Shown piece after piece: positions 42,686-51,242 of a stretch of 64,000 nt of DNA (positions are counted from its first letter, which is position 1; each line of letters opens with the position of its first letter). The position numbers and the translations under genes are program-made. The stretch comes from Cyclobacteriaceae bacterium (lineage in GTDB: Bacteria > Bacteroidota > Bacteroidia > Cytophagales > Cyclobacteriaceae): assembly GCA_016787645.1 (NCBI GenBank), contig JAEUUF010000013.1:682001-746000 (forward strand), read 5' to 3'. Under the pieces are notes generated by a model. That model did not search any database, had not been told where the DNA came from, and saw only the letters and a list, made by a program, of their open reading frames with translations.

Positions 42686-43939
42686 ATGTCATTTGAAAAA
42701 TTGAACCTGATTGAGCCGATTTTACGCGCGCTAAAACACGAAGGCTATTCCACGCCTACTCCCATCCAGCAACAGGCCATCCCGGTACTGCTCGAACGCC
42801 GCGACCTCCTCGGTTGCGCGCAGACAGGCACCGGAAAGACGGCTGCTTTTGCCATCCCCATTCTGCAGCTCCTCCACAACGATGAGCTTTTCAAGAAAGG
42901 ACCAAATGGGATCAAGGCCCTGATCCTCACGCCTACCCGCGAACTGGCCGCCCAGATCGGTGAGAGCTTTGCCGCTTATGGCAAACACCTTCGCATCTCA
43001 CACACGGTAATCTTCGGTGGTGTCGGACAAAAACCACAAACCGATGCCTTGCGCGCCGGCGTAGATGTCCTCATCGCCACCCCTGGGCGTCTCCTCGACT
43101 TGATGGATCAGCGCTATGTGAAACTGGATCATATCAAGTTCTTCGTTCTTGATGAAGCCGACCGCATGCTGGACATGGGCTTCATCCACGATGTGAAAAA
43201 AGTCATTGCCCGTTTGCCCAAAGTCCGGCAGACCCTCTTCTTCTCGGCCACGATGCCTTCCGAGATTTCTTCATTGGCCAATTCCATCCTCACCAACCCG
43301 GTGCGCGTGGAAGTTGCCCCAGTGTCCTCCACGGCCAACACCGTACGCCAGGAGATGTACTTTGTTGAAAAAACCAACAAGCGATCCCTGTTACTGCACC
43401 TGCTGAAAAACAAGGAAATCGAATCCGCCCTGGTATTCACCCGCACCAAGCACGGAGCGGATCGCGTGGCCAAGGACCTCGTCAGGGCCGGCGTCAACGC
43501 TGAGGCCATCCACGGCAACAAGTCGCAAAACGCGCGCATCAAGGCGCTGAGTAATTTCAAAGCCCGCCACACCCGGGTGCTGGTCGCGACCGACATCGCA
43601 GCCCGGGGCATTGACATCGACGATCTTTCGCACGTCATCAATTTTGAGCTCCCCAACGTTCCGGAAACTTATGTTCACCGTATCGGCCGGACGGGTCGTG
43701 CCGGGGCGAGTGGGATAGCCATCTCGTTCTGTGATTCAGAAGAACGGGAGTTTCTGCGGGATATCCAGAAGTTGATCAGCAAGGCGGTGCCCGTCATTGA
43801 CAGCCATCCTTACCATTCTGCCGGGGGCGCTGACCCGAATCGTCCCCGTCTTCACCAACAGTCCTCCTCGCCTAACGGCGGCCGTCGCCCAAAAAAGCAA
43901 TGGTCCGGCCACTGGCGCGGCAAACGGCATTCGGGATGA
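42686..43939 (+). CDS. DEAD-box RNA helicase (RhlE-like)
   Basis: 417 residues. All helicase motifs are present in order: Q motif ([13 protein letters not shown]), [18 protein letters not shown] and TPGRLLD, DEAD ([12 protein letters not shown]), SAT, and in the second domain [23 protein letters not shown] and [11 protein letters not shown] short basic C-terminal tail (about 375-417, [18 protein letters not shown]) is typical of RhlE-type proteins involved in ribosome assembly or RNA decay. Cytoplasmic. Confidence 0.96.
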   Translation: MSFEKLNLIEPILRALKHEGYSTPTPIQQQAIPVLLERRDLLGCAQTGTGKTAAFAIPILQLLHNDELFKKGPNGIKALILTPTRELAAQIGESFAAYGKHLRISHTVIFGGVGQKPQTDALRAGVDVLIATPGRLLDLMDQRYVKLDHIKFFVLDEADRMLDMGFIHDVKKVIARLPKVRQTLFFSATMPSEISSLANSILTNPVRVEVAPVSSTANTVRQEMYFVEKTNKRSLLLHLLKNKEIESALVFTRTKHGADRVAKDLVRAGVNAEAIHGNKSQNARIKALSNFKARHTRVLVATDIAARGIDIDDLSHVINFELPNVPETYVHRIGRTGRAGASGIAISFCDSEEREFLRDIQKLISKAVPVIDSHPYHSAGGADPNRPRLHQQSSSPNGGRRPKKQWSGHWRGKRHSG

Positions 43940-43973
43940 GGTAATGGATTTTGTTAGAAATACTATTCAATAG

Positions 43974-43981
43974 TAGATTTG
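43974..43981 (+). promoter_or_regulatory. Candidate -7 box of the 38-aa gene
   Basis: TAGATTTG, 29 nt upstream of the ATG at 44010. Confidence 0.45.
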
Positions 43982-44009
43982 ACAATTGTTCATCTAACCC
44001 TTTACCGTT

Positions 44010-44126
44010 ATGTCAAAAGGTCAAGACAAGAAGAAAGAAGAAAAGAAGAAGCCGCAAAAGACCCTGAAGGAAAAAAGGGCCGAGAAGCGCGCCAAGAAAG
44101 AAGGCAAAATGGGAATGGGCATGTAG
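44010..44126 (+). CDS. Small lysine-rich protein (38 aa)
   Basis: ATG at 44010 to TAG at 44126 encodes a 38-residue protein of which nearly half is Lys or Arg (MSKGQDKKKEEKKKPQKTL, ending KMGMGM). It has its own -7 box and is followed by a long hairpin, so it looks like an independent small gene. Small lysine-rich proteins of this shape recur in Bacteroidota; function unknown, nucleic-acid or ribosome binding possible. Confidence 0.65.
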   Translation: MSKGQDKKKEEKKKPQKTLKEKRAEKRAKKEGKMGMGM

Positions 44127-44135
44127 TCCAATCCG

Positions 44136-44183
44136 TTTCAGGTTTCAGGTTCCGGACGTTATGTCGGAATTTGAAACCTGAAA
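44136..44183. terminator. Bidirectional terminator built on heptad repeats
   Basis: Perfect 12-bp stem TTTCAGGTTTCA (44136-44147) with TGAAACCTGAAA (44172-44183) and a nested TTCCG/CGGAA stem. The 5' arm is two tandem TTTCAGG heptads followed by TTCCGGA. It lies between the convergent 38-aa and permease genes; the permease stop starts at 44184. Confidence 0.75.
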
Positions 44184-46592
44184 TTATTCCGACTTAAGGA
44201 TAACGGCTGGATTCAACCGGCTTGCCCGAATCATCTGGAAGGCCAGCGTCAGCCAGGAGATGATCACCACCACACCAATGGCCAGCAGGAAAAACATGGG
44301 CTGCAGCGAGATGTGATACGCGAAGCCGGAAAGCCAATCATTGAACACCAGCATGGACGCCGGTGTGGCAATCGCGAAGGCAATGAGGATCAGCAACAGA
44401 AAATCCCGGTAGATCAGCAATATTATACCCCGCTCCGAAGCGCCAAGGATTTTGCGGACACCAATTTCTTTTAGCCGCTTCCGAATGGTGTACGTCGCCA
44501 GCGCAAACATGCCCATGGAGGCAATGAGAAGCGCCAGCGAGCAGAATACAGTGTACACACGGCTTATCCGATCTTCTTCGGCGTACGTCGCCCGCAATCC
44601 CTCGTCCAGGAAATAATAATTGAAAGGCACTTCCGGGTATAGCCGTTGCCAGACTTCCTCAATCTCCCCGATCGTGGAACGATTGTTACCGCTACCCAAT
44701 TTAATAGCTACGTTGCCAAACGCTCCGCTGAACTGGATGACCAGCGGACCAATTCCCGACTTTAGCGGATCGAAATTAAAATCCTTGATCACGCCGATGA
44801 CCCGCGATGAATCGGATCCACGAAAACCCGGTTTCAATTTACGGCCGATGGGATCCGACCATCCGAACAACTTCACCGCCGACTCGTTGACCACTTGCGC
44901 GAGCGAACTGTCGCTATTGAATGCGCGGTCAAAGAACCGGCCATCCTTCATGGCAATGCCAAAAGTCTCCAGAAAATCATAACCCGCATACATGACAGGT
45001 ACCATCTGCTCTTCATCTTTTCCTTCGGCGATGACCGGGGAATACGCCAGGTTATTCTGACCAAGATCGTGCGAGAGATTGGTGACGGAAGTTACGTTGG
45101 ACAAACGCTCCACTTCCTCTTTGAAGGTGGGGTATTGCCGGAAGATGGGGATCCCCTGGACAGGCAAGATGATGATTTGCTCCCGGTCGAAGCCCATGCT
45201 TTTGTTGCGCAGAAAGTCCAACTGGTTATAGACCACGATCGTGCCAATGATGAGGGTAATTGAAACGGCGAACTGCAGAACCACCAGCACCTTGCGCATG
45301 TTGAAGTTGCTCCCGGGAAGCTCCACCATCCCCTTGAGCACGCGAATGGGCTGAAAACCGGATAGCACCACCGCCGGATAAATCCCCGACAACAATCCAA
45401 TCCCAACAAAAAAACCAATCGCCTGGTACAAGGTCGGCAGGTTCAACAATTCACTGGCCTCGAGGGAACCCTGGGCCAGCTGGTTGAAGAAGGGCATTAG
45501 CCAGAAAACACCCGCCAGGGACAACGCGCCTGAAAGCATGGTAATCAGGATGGCTTCGCCAGTGAACTGGATGACCAACTGGATCCGTTGTGCACCGACC
45601 ACTTTCCGCAGTCCTACCTCCTTGGCACGACCCAGGTAGCGGGCCGTAGAGAGGTTGACAAAATTGATACATGCGATAATCAGCAGCAGCGCACCGATGA
45701 TGGAAAGAATGAAAAGGTAATCCAGGTTGCCGTTAGGCGAAAGATCCGCACCGGAAAACTGCGACTTGAGGTGAATATCCCCAACATTCTGCAAGGTCAG
45801 CGCTGCATGATTGTCCGTATAACGCGGCGGGTAATGACGTTTGACAAAATCCGGAAACTGCTTCTGCAGTTGCTCTGGTGAAGCATCAGGCGCCAACAGA
45901 ATGTAGGAGTAATACCACATCCCGATGTAAGCATCATCAAGCTGAATATTCCTTCCTACGATAGACTGTATCAGGTTCTTGTTGTAAAGGAGATAGTCAA
46001 AACGGAGGTGCGTATTGAAATCAATGGGTGCCAAAACTCCCGTGATCCGGCAACTGATGGAGTCATTGAAGGTGACCATCTTCCCGACCGGGTTTTCCTG
46101 GCCGAAAAGTTTGTGTGCGATCTCATGGGTGATCACCATCGAGTTCACATCGTGCAGCGCGGTGCGGGGGTCTCCGTGGGCGAGCGGAAAATCAAAGAAG
46201 GTGAAGAAGGATGAATCGGTGAACAACAAGCCTCTTTCCGAAAAGACGTGGTCCCCGTATTTGATGCGCGGAACCAATCCCTGGAACGCACCCGGGTCGT
46301 AAAGGGTCAAGGCATGCTTCACTTCCGGGTATTCTTCTTTCATATCATACGCCGCCGGAAAATGAGCCCCCGAATACGTATTCTGAATCCCATTGACATC
46401 CACCCTGGTGTTGATCCGGTAGATCCTGGGCGACTTGGCGAAATACTTGTCGTAACTGGTCTCCTTGCGGATGTAGAGCCCGATCAGGACAAAACCCGTG
46501 AGGCCAATGGCAAGGCCAGAAACTGTGATGATCGAATAGACCTTGTTCTTCAAGAGGCTTCGGAGGGCTATTCGCAAATAACTGACCAGCAT
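44184..46592 (-). CDS. ABC transporter permease, MacB/FtsX type
   Basis: 802 residues. N-terminal helix (about 20-42) plus a periplasmic MacB core domain, then FtsX-type three-helix blocks at about 285-430 and again at 680-795 (two FtsX domains), with an additional periplasmic domain between. Motifs: YLGRAKEVGLRKVVGAQRIQLV and RLKEIGVRKILGASERGIILLI, the coupling segments of FtsX permeases. No ATPase gene is adjacent. Mechanotransmission-type transporters of this class act on antimicrobial peptides, lipoproteins or outer-membrane materials; the partner ATPase must be elsewhere. Confidence 0.93.
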   Translation of the reverse strand: MLVSYLRIALRSLLKNKVYSIITVSGLAIGLTGFVLIGLYIRKETSYDKYFAKSPRIYRINTRVDVNGIQNTYSGAHFPAAYDMKEEYPEVKHALTLYDPGAFQGLVPRIKYGDHVFSERGLLFTDSSFFTFFDFPLAHGDPRTALHDVNSMVITHEIAHKLFGQENPVGKMVTFNDSISCRITGVLAPIDFNTHLRFDYLLYNKNLIQSIVGRNIQLDDAYIGMWYYSYILLAPDASPEQLQKQFPDFVKRHYPPRYTDNHAALTLQNVGDIHLKSQFSGADLSPNGNLDYLFILSIIGALLLIIACINFVNLSTARYLGRAKEVGLRKVVGAQRIQLVIQFTGEAILITMLSGALSLAGVFWLMPFFNQLAQGSLEASELLNLPTLYQAIGFFVGIGLLSGIYPAVVLSGFQPIRVLKGMVELPGSNFNMRKVLVVLQFAVSITLIIGTIVVYNQLDFLRNKSMGFDREQIIILPVQGIPIFRQYPTFKEEVERLSNVTSVTNLSHDLGQNNLAYSPVIAEGKDEEQMVPVMYAGYDFLETFGIAMKDGRFFDRAFNSDSSLAQVVNESAVKLFGWSDPIGRKLKPGFRGSDSSRVIGVIKDFNFDPLKSGIGPLVIQFSGAFGNVAIKLGSGNNRSTIGEIEEVWQRLYPEVPFNYYFLDEGLRATYAEEDRISRVYTVFCSLALLIASMGMFALATYTIRKRLKEIGVRKILGASERGIILLIYRDFLLLILIAFAIATPASMLVFNDWLSGFAYHISLQPMFFLLAIGVVVIISWLTLAFQMIRASRLNPAVILKSE

Positions 46593-46763
46593 GGGCGTTC
46601 GGTTTATAACTCAATATATTAATACGGGGCTGGGAATATCCTGCAGCCTCGTTTACACCAGTGGCAGCACCCGCCCACGAAGCCGTACGTAATCCGTTTG
46701 GGTGGCTGAAAAACAATCGGGTGACATATCTCAGGAATCGATCCATCTTGCCACACGATTGCA

Positions 46764-46771
46764 TAATTTTG
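46764..46771 (+). promoter_or_regulatory. Candidate -7 box of msrB
   Basis: TAATTTTG, 7 nt before the ATG at 46779; a TTG at 46748 gives a spacer of only 13 nt, so this is a partial match. Confidence 0.4.
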
Positions 46772-46778
46772 CCCTGTC

Positions 46779-47330
46779 ATGCACCCTTCTCTCAATCGCC
46801 TGCTTCTCCCACTCTTCGTGGTAGTTTTGATTGGCTGTCAACCGGCAACCAAAAAGGAAATTCCCGCCCAACAAACCACGCCGGTTATGCCGGTTCGAAA
46901 TCCTTATTACTCTCGCGTGGACACCCTCGCACTGAATGTACCAGACTCCGTGTGGAAGACTATCCTGCCGGACAGCATCTACCAGGTGGGTAGAAAGAAA
47001 GCTACTGAGAGAGCATTCACGGGTAAATACTGGAACTACAACAGCCTCGGCACCTATTACTGCGCTGTCTGCGGCAATAAACTATTTCGCTCCGACTCCA
47101 AGTTTGCCAGCGATTGCGGGTGGCCGAGTTTCTTTGAGCCCTCCCGTAAAAACAGTGTCACCTACCAACCGGATACCTCCCACGGGCTCAACCGCATCGA
47201 AGTGCTTTGTGGACGATGCAACAGTCATCTTGGTCACCTCTTTGACGACGGACCGCCACCTACCGGCAAACGGTATTGCATGAATTCGATCATCCTGGAC
47301 TTCGTCCCTGAACTATCCTCCCAGCCTTGA
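46779..47330 (+). CDS. msrB: Peptide-methionine (R)-S-oxide reductase, exported
   Basis: 183 residues. A lipoprotein-type signal (LLLPLFVVVLIGC) should place it in the periplasm. Four zinc Cys are visible (YCAVCGNKLF and LCGRCNSHLGHLF), the conserved GWPSFFEP is present, and the catalytic Cys lies in KRYCMNSIILDF near the C-terminus. It reduces methionine R-sulfoxide in proteins. A stand-alone MsrB domain without MsrA. It precedes an SRPBCC gene by 15 nt. Confidence 0.95.
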   Translation: MHPSLNRLLLPLFVVVLIGCQPATKKEIPAQQTTPVMPVRNPYYSRVDTLALNVPDSVWKTILPDSIYQVGRKKATERAFTGKYWNYNSLGTYYCAVCGNKLFRSDSKFASDCGWPSFFEPSRKNSVTYQPDTSHGLNRIEVLCGRCNSHLGHLFDDGPPPTGKRYCMNSIILDFVPELSSQP

Positions 47331-47345
47331 CCTGATCATAATTGT

Positions 47346-47870
47346 ATGCCCATTCACCTGAACCTCCACCTGAGTCACAAGCCCATCAAATGGTTCTTCC
47401 GGATCATGATCTCCCTGGGCCTGATTATCCTCGCCATGTTCCTGGCCGGAAGTGCCCTTCCCGAGAAACACGAAGCCTCTGTCTCCCGTGACTTCTCCTC
47501 CCCTCCCGATACGCTCTGGGCCGTTCTTTCCGATTTCAAAGACTGGCCCACGTGGCGATCCGACCTGAAAGAAATCCGCTTGGGTCACAATTCATTTACA
47601 GAAGTCTCCGCAAGCGGTGAGGAGATTGACTACCGCATCGAAGAGTTCTCGACACCTGAGCGCTTGGTCACCCGCATCGCCACACCCGACTTGCATTTTG
47701 GCGGAGCCTGGACGTATGAAATTAGTTCTACCAGCACCGGCTGCCGCCTTACGATTACTGAAGAAGGAGAAGTATACAATCCTGTCTTCCGGCTCATTTC
47801 CAGGTATGTCATCGGGCATACCGCCACCATGGAGAAGTGCCTTAGCGATCTTGGTAAGAAAGTAAAATAA
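47346..47870 (+). CDS. SRPBCC (START-like) family membrane-anchored protein
   Basis: 174 residues: one transmembrane helix (about 17-35, FFRIMISLGLIILAMFLAGSAL) followed by a polyketide-cyclase/SRPBCC domain (SRDFSSPPDTLWAVLSDFKDWPTWRSDLKEI, then FGGAWTYEISSTSTGCRLTITEEGEV). Such domains bind hydrophobic ligands. It starts 15 nt after msrB and 11 nt before the serine hydrolase gene, probably one transcript. Function unknown. Confidence 0.88.
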   Translation: MPIHLNLHLSHKPIKWFFRIMISLGLIILAMFLAGSALPEKHEASVSRDFSSPPDTLWAVLSDFKDWPTWRSDLKEIRLGHNSFTEVSASGEEIDYRIEEFSTPERLVTRIATPDLHFGGAWTYEISSTSTGCRLTITEEGEVYNPVFRLISRYVIGHTATMEKCLSDLGKKVK

Positions 47871-47881
47871 TAAGCGCAACC

Positions 47882-49000
47882 ATGAAGGCACTTCTTACCC
47901 TCGTTCTGGCTATCCTGTTCCTTTCCTGTGCGCCAGACAAGAACACAACTGATCGGCTTCCTGCCGAACTCGACTCGCTCTTCGCGGCGCACGGGGAGTT
48001 TTCCGGCGTTGTGCTCATCGCTGAAAATGGAAAGCCCATGTATCACCGCGCGTTCGGGTACCGCAACCAGGAAAAAAAACAGCTGAACGACACGACCACC
48101 CAGTTTGAGCTGGCCTCCGTCTCCAAACAATTCACCTCCATGATCATTATGATGCTTCAGGAGGAGCGAAAATTGTCATACGATGATCCGTTGGCGAAAT
48201 ACATTCCGGAATTACCTTACCCGGGAATTACCATTCGTCACCTGCTCACCCACACTTCAGGGCTTCCGGACTATCAGGCCATCATGGACGAAAATTGGGA
48301 TAAGTCAAAAGTCGCCGGCAACAACGAAATCATCCAGTACTTGATTGCTTACCACCCGCCCAAACGATTTGAACCGGGTAGCCAATATGAGTATAGCAAT
48401 ACCGGGTATGTCCTCCTGGGTAGCATTGCCGAAATGGCTTCAGGAAAAGATTTCATAGGGATGTGTCGCGAAAGAATTTTTGCGCCGTTGGGAATGTCCC
48501 AAACCGATATCCGTTCGCTGGAAGAGAAAGCGGCCATTGAGAACTTTGCCAAAGGCTACGTCTATGTTGAAAACAAAGGCCGTTATGTTGCCGCCGATTC
48601 ATTTCCCTCCTCCAATTACATCGTATGGCTGGGCAAACGGAAAGGACCCGGAAGGATAAGTTCTACATCTTCGGATCTGCTTCGCTGGGACAGGGCGCTC
48701 TACGGTACAGCCCTTGTGAAACCAGAAACACTAGCCGAAGCTTTCACGCCCTATCGGCTCAGCAATGACTCCTTGACGAATTATGGATTTGGGTGGGACA
48801 TTGACCAGCATCCTACCTTAGGCCGCAAGCTCTGGCATACAGGCTCGAACCCTGGATATTCTACGAGGATTGTACGTTTTGTTGATGCCGACAAGACCAT
48901 CATCCTCCTCAGCAACAACGCCTATCCAAAGATCAACATGCTTGATCACGTGCTTGATTCCCTGCTGGGTCTTCGGGCACGGCCAAATCTCCCACACTGA
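47882..49000 (+). CDS. Serine hydrolase, beta-lactamase/PBP4-like (class C fold), lipoprotein
   Basis: 372 residues. Lipoprotein signal (MKALLTLVLAILFLSCAPD, Cys17). Catalytic motifs of the beta-lactamase-fold family: SxxK in ELASVSKQF, YxN in YEYSNTGYVLLG, and a HxG-type motif in KLWHTGSNPGYS. The family includes esterases, D-aminopeptidases and PBP-like proteins; true beta-lactam hydrolysis is not implied. Periplasmic. Confidence 0.93.
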   Translation: MKALLTLVLAILFLSCAPDKNTTDRLPAELDSLFAAHGEFSGVVLIAENGKPMYHRAFGYRNQEKKQLNDTTTQFELASVSKQFTSMIIMMLQEERKLSYDDPLAKYIPELPYPGITIRHLLTHTSGLPDYQAIMDENWDKSKVAGNNEIIQYLIAYHPPKRFEPGSQYEYSNTGYVLLGSIAEMASGKDFIGMCRERIFAPLGMSQTDIRSLEEKAAIENFAKGYVYVENKGRYVAADSFPSSNYIVWLGKRKGPGRISSTSSDLLRWDRALYGTALVKPETLAEAFTPYRLSNDSLTNYGFGWDIDQHPTLGRKLWHTGSNPGYSTRIVRFVDADKTIILLSNNAYPKINMLDHVLDSLLGLRARPNLPH

Positions 49001-49007
49001 TTGTCCT

Positions 49008-49517
49008 GTGACTATCGGCCTGCTTTCCGATACGCATGGTTTCTTCGACGAAACACTCGCCATTCATTTCAGGGATTGCGATGAAATCTGGCATGCCGGA
49101 GATATCGGCAGCCGCGAGGTGATCGATGCGTTAGAAAAAATAAAACCGGTTGTCGCCGTCTTCGGCAACATTGACGACCTGGAATTGTGTGGACGCTATC
49201 CGGAGGATCAATGGCTAACCCGCGACGGGGTGAACATCTGGATTACCCACATCGCCGGGCGCCCACCCGGCTATAACCCGCGGGTCAAACGCATGCTGAA
49301 AGATCGAAAGCCCGCCGTACTCATCTGCGGACACTCACACATCTGCGAAGTAAAAAAAGACGAAAGCAACCAACTCTTGTTCATCAACCCCGGTGCAGCA
49401 GGGCAACAAGGATTCCACGCGATGCGTACAGCCATGCGGCTGGAAATCGCCAGTGGAAAGATCAGTAAACTGGAAGTGATCGAATTGGGAAAAAGAGGGA
49501 TGATCCGGAAAGGATGA
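49008..49517 (+). CDS. Metallophosphoesterase, YfcE/MJ0936 family
   Basis: 169 residues from a GTG start at 49008, the choice that gives the family start VTIGLLSDTHGFFDE. Metal ligands: LSDTHG, IWHAGDIGS, VFGNIDD and CGHSH followed by INPGAAGQQG. Length matches YfcE-type enzymes (about 165-185 aa), phosphodiesterases with broad substrate range. The gene starts 7 nt after the serine hydrolase stop. A heptad array follows. Confidence 0.92.
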   Translation: MTIGLLSDTHGFFDETLAIHFRDCDEIWHAGDIGSREVIDALEKIKPVVAVFGNIDDLELCGRYPEDQWLTRDGVNIWITHIAGRPPGYNPRVKRMLKDRKPAVLICGHSHICEVKKDESNQLLFINPGAAGQQGFHAMRTAMRLEIASGKISKLEVIELGKRGMIRKG

Positions 49518-49536
49518 CGGAGCGGGTAGCTCCCGC

Positions 49537-49571
49537 ATCACCAAATCAACAAATTACCGAATCAACGAATT
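49537..49571. repeat. Heptad array, 5 units (AATCAAC-like)
   Basis: Five 7-base words related to AATCAAC (for example AATCAAC, CGAATCA) span from just after the phosphoesterase stop to the stop codon of the convergent small gene. Confidence 0.65.
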
Positions 49572-49731
49572 ATTTCTTCGCAGCCTTCTTGGCCTTGAAT
49601 TCTTCCTTGATCTTCTCAATATCGATGCCTTTGGACACGGGCTTAAAGCCTTGCAGCTTCAGGGCCTGGCGACGACGGGCAGCAACGGCCTTGTCTTTAC
49701 GGTTCTTGCGCTTCAAACGGGTAACTGACAT
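49570..49731 (-). CDS. Small basic protein (53 aa)
   Basis: 53 residues from the ATG at 49731 (an ATG 8 codons upstream overlaps the -7 box region). Strongly basic, helical composition (MSVTRLKRKNRKDKAVAARR to KEEFKAKKAAKK). It resembles small conserved Bacteroidota proteins of unknown role, possibly ribosome-associated. It has a -7 box immediately upstream and lies divergent from hisS. Confidence 0.75.
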   Translation of the reverse strand: MSVTRLKRKNRKDKAVAARRRQALKLQGFKPVSKGIDIEKIKEEFKAKKAAKK

Positions 49732-49752
49732 GATATTCGATTTTAAAGGGTG

Positions 49753-49760
49753 CAAAACTA
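49753..49760 (-). promoter_or_regulatory. Candidate -7 box of the 53-aa gene
   Basis: TAGTTTTG on the minus strand, 21 nt upstream of the ATG at 49731. Confidence 0.45.
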
Positions 49761-49860
49761 ATCAGATTTCCGATTTTTCAGGCGGCGCCAGGCGGATTAT
49801 TTGCCACAGGGCACAAAATCGAGGATTCTGTGGTGTTGTGATTAACTTGGCCCTCTAATT

Positions 49861-51240
49861 ATGGATCGACCGACTCTCCCCAAGGGCACCCGCGACTTCG
49901 GGCCGGCCGTGATGGCCAAACGCCAGTTTATCTTCCAATCCATCCGTTCGGTATTCGAACGTTATGGCTTCCTGCCCCTGGAAACGCCTGCCATGGAAAA
50001 CCTTTCCACGCTAACGGGCAAGTATGGTGAGGAAGGCGACCAGTTGCTGTTCAAAGTCCTCAATTCCGGTGACTACCTCAAAGACATAGACCCTGCATTA
50101 CTGTCTTCCAAAGACTCCCGGCGTTTAACACCGTCCATTGCGGAGAAGGGACTCAAATACGATCTCACCGTGCCGTTCGCGCGATACGTAGTCATGAACC
50201 GTCACGAGATCACCTTTCCCTTCAAACGCTACCAGATACAGCCGGTATGGCGCGCCGATCGTCCGCAAAAAGGAAGGTACCGCGAATTCTACCAGTGCGA
50301 TGCCGACGTGATCGGCACCGACTCGATGGTGTGCGAAGCCGAGATCATCCTCATGATTCGCGATGCATTTGCCAAACTCGGCATCAACAGATACTCGATA
50401 AAGATCAACCACCGTGGCGTACTGGCGGCCCTTGCCGCACTGGCGGGAGCCGGTGACAAGGAGAGTTCGTTGTTTGTCGCCATCGACAAACTCGACAAGA
50501 TTGGGGAAGCGGGCGTTCGCGATGAGCTTGCCTCCCGGGGATTCTCCGCAGAAGCAGTTGACTCGCTGTTCGACCTGCTCAATAAACGCGGAACGAACCA
50601 GGAGAAACTGGAATTACTCCGCGCTCAATTGGGCAAGTATGAAAAAGCAGCCGCCAGCATCCATGACCTTGAACAGGTGTTCACCTTCGTTGCCTCCATG
50701 GGTGGTGAAGCGGCGCCTGTCGAATTGGACCTTGCGTTGGCCCGCGGGCTTAGCTATTACACCGGCTGCATCTTCGAGGTTAAAATTCATGACGCAGCGG
50801 TTGGCAGTGTGAGCGGCGGCGGACGATACGACAACCTCACCGCCGTGTTCGATTCCAAAGAGCGGAGTTCCGGTGTCGGATTTTCCTTCGGGGTCGACCG
50901 CCTGTACGATGCGATGGAAGAACTGAATCTCTTTCCCGAAGAGACCCAGCGCTCCTCGCAAGTACTGGTCTGCCACCTCGATGAAGAATGCCTGCGTTAC
51001 GGGTTGGGTATAACCCAAAAACTTCGCGCTAAAAGCATCGCTGCCGAAATCTATCCCGAACCTTCCAAGCTCAAAAAGCAACTGGAGTACGCCGACAAGA
51101 AAAAGATTCCCTTCGCGGTGGTCATCGGGAGTGATGAAATGAAATCCGGAGTACTCGCCGTCAAGAACCTCAAAACCGGTGAACAGCATCTTCGGACCCT
51201 GGAGCAATTTCTTTCCGACATCACCGCCATCCCGAAATAA
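49861..51240 (+). CDS. hisS: Histidine-tRNA ligase
   Basis: 459 residues. Class II aminoacyl-tRNA synthetase: N-terminal PTLPKGTRDFGP, motif 1/2 region (LTVPFARYVV, then GRYREFYQCDADVIG), HisA loops (LDLALARGLSYYTGCIFEV) and motif 3 (GVGFSFGVDRLYDAM), followed by the anticodon-binding domain (about 370-459). It charges tRNA-His. hutH begins 2 nt after its stop, an odd partner. Confidence 0.97.
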   Translation: MDRPTLPKGTRDFGPAVMAKRQFIFQSIRSVFERYGFLPLETPAMENLSTLTGKYGEEGDQLLFKVLNSGDYLKDIDPALLSSKDSRRLTPSIAEKGLKYDLTVPFARYVVMNRHEITFPFKRYQIQPVWRADRPQKGRYREFYQCDADVIGTDSMVCEAEIILMIRDAFAKLGINRYSIKINHRGVLAALAALAGAGDKESSLFVAIDKLDKIGEAGVRDELASRGFSAEAVDSLFDLLNKRGTNQEKLELLRAQLGKYEKAAASIHDLEQVFTFVASMGGEAAPVELDLALARGLSYYTGCIFEVKIHDAAVGSVSGGGRYDNLTAVFDSKERSSGVGFSFGVDRLYDAMEELNLFPEETQRSSQVLVCHLDEECLRYGLGITQKLRAKSIAAEIYPEPSKLKKQLEYADKKKIPFAVVIGSDEMKSGVLAVKNLKTGEQHLRTLEQFLSDITAIPK

Positions 51241-51242
51241 TC

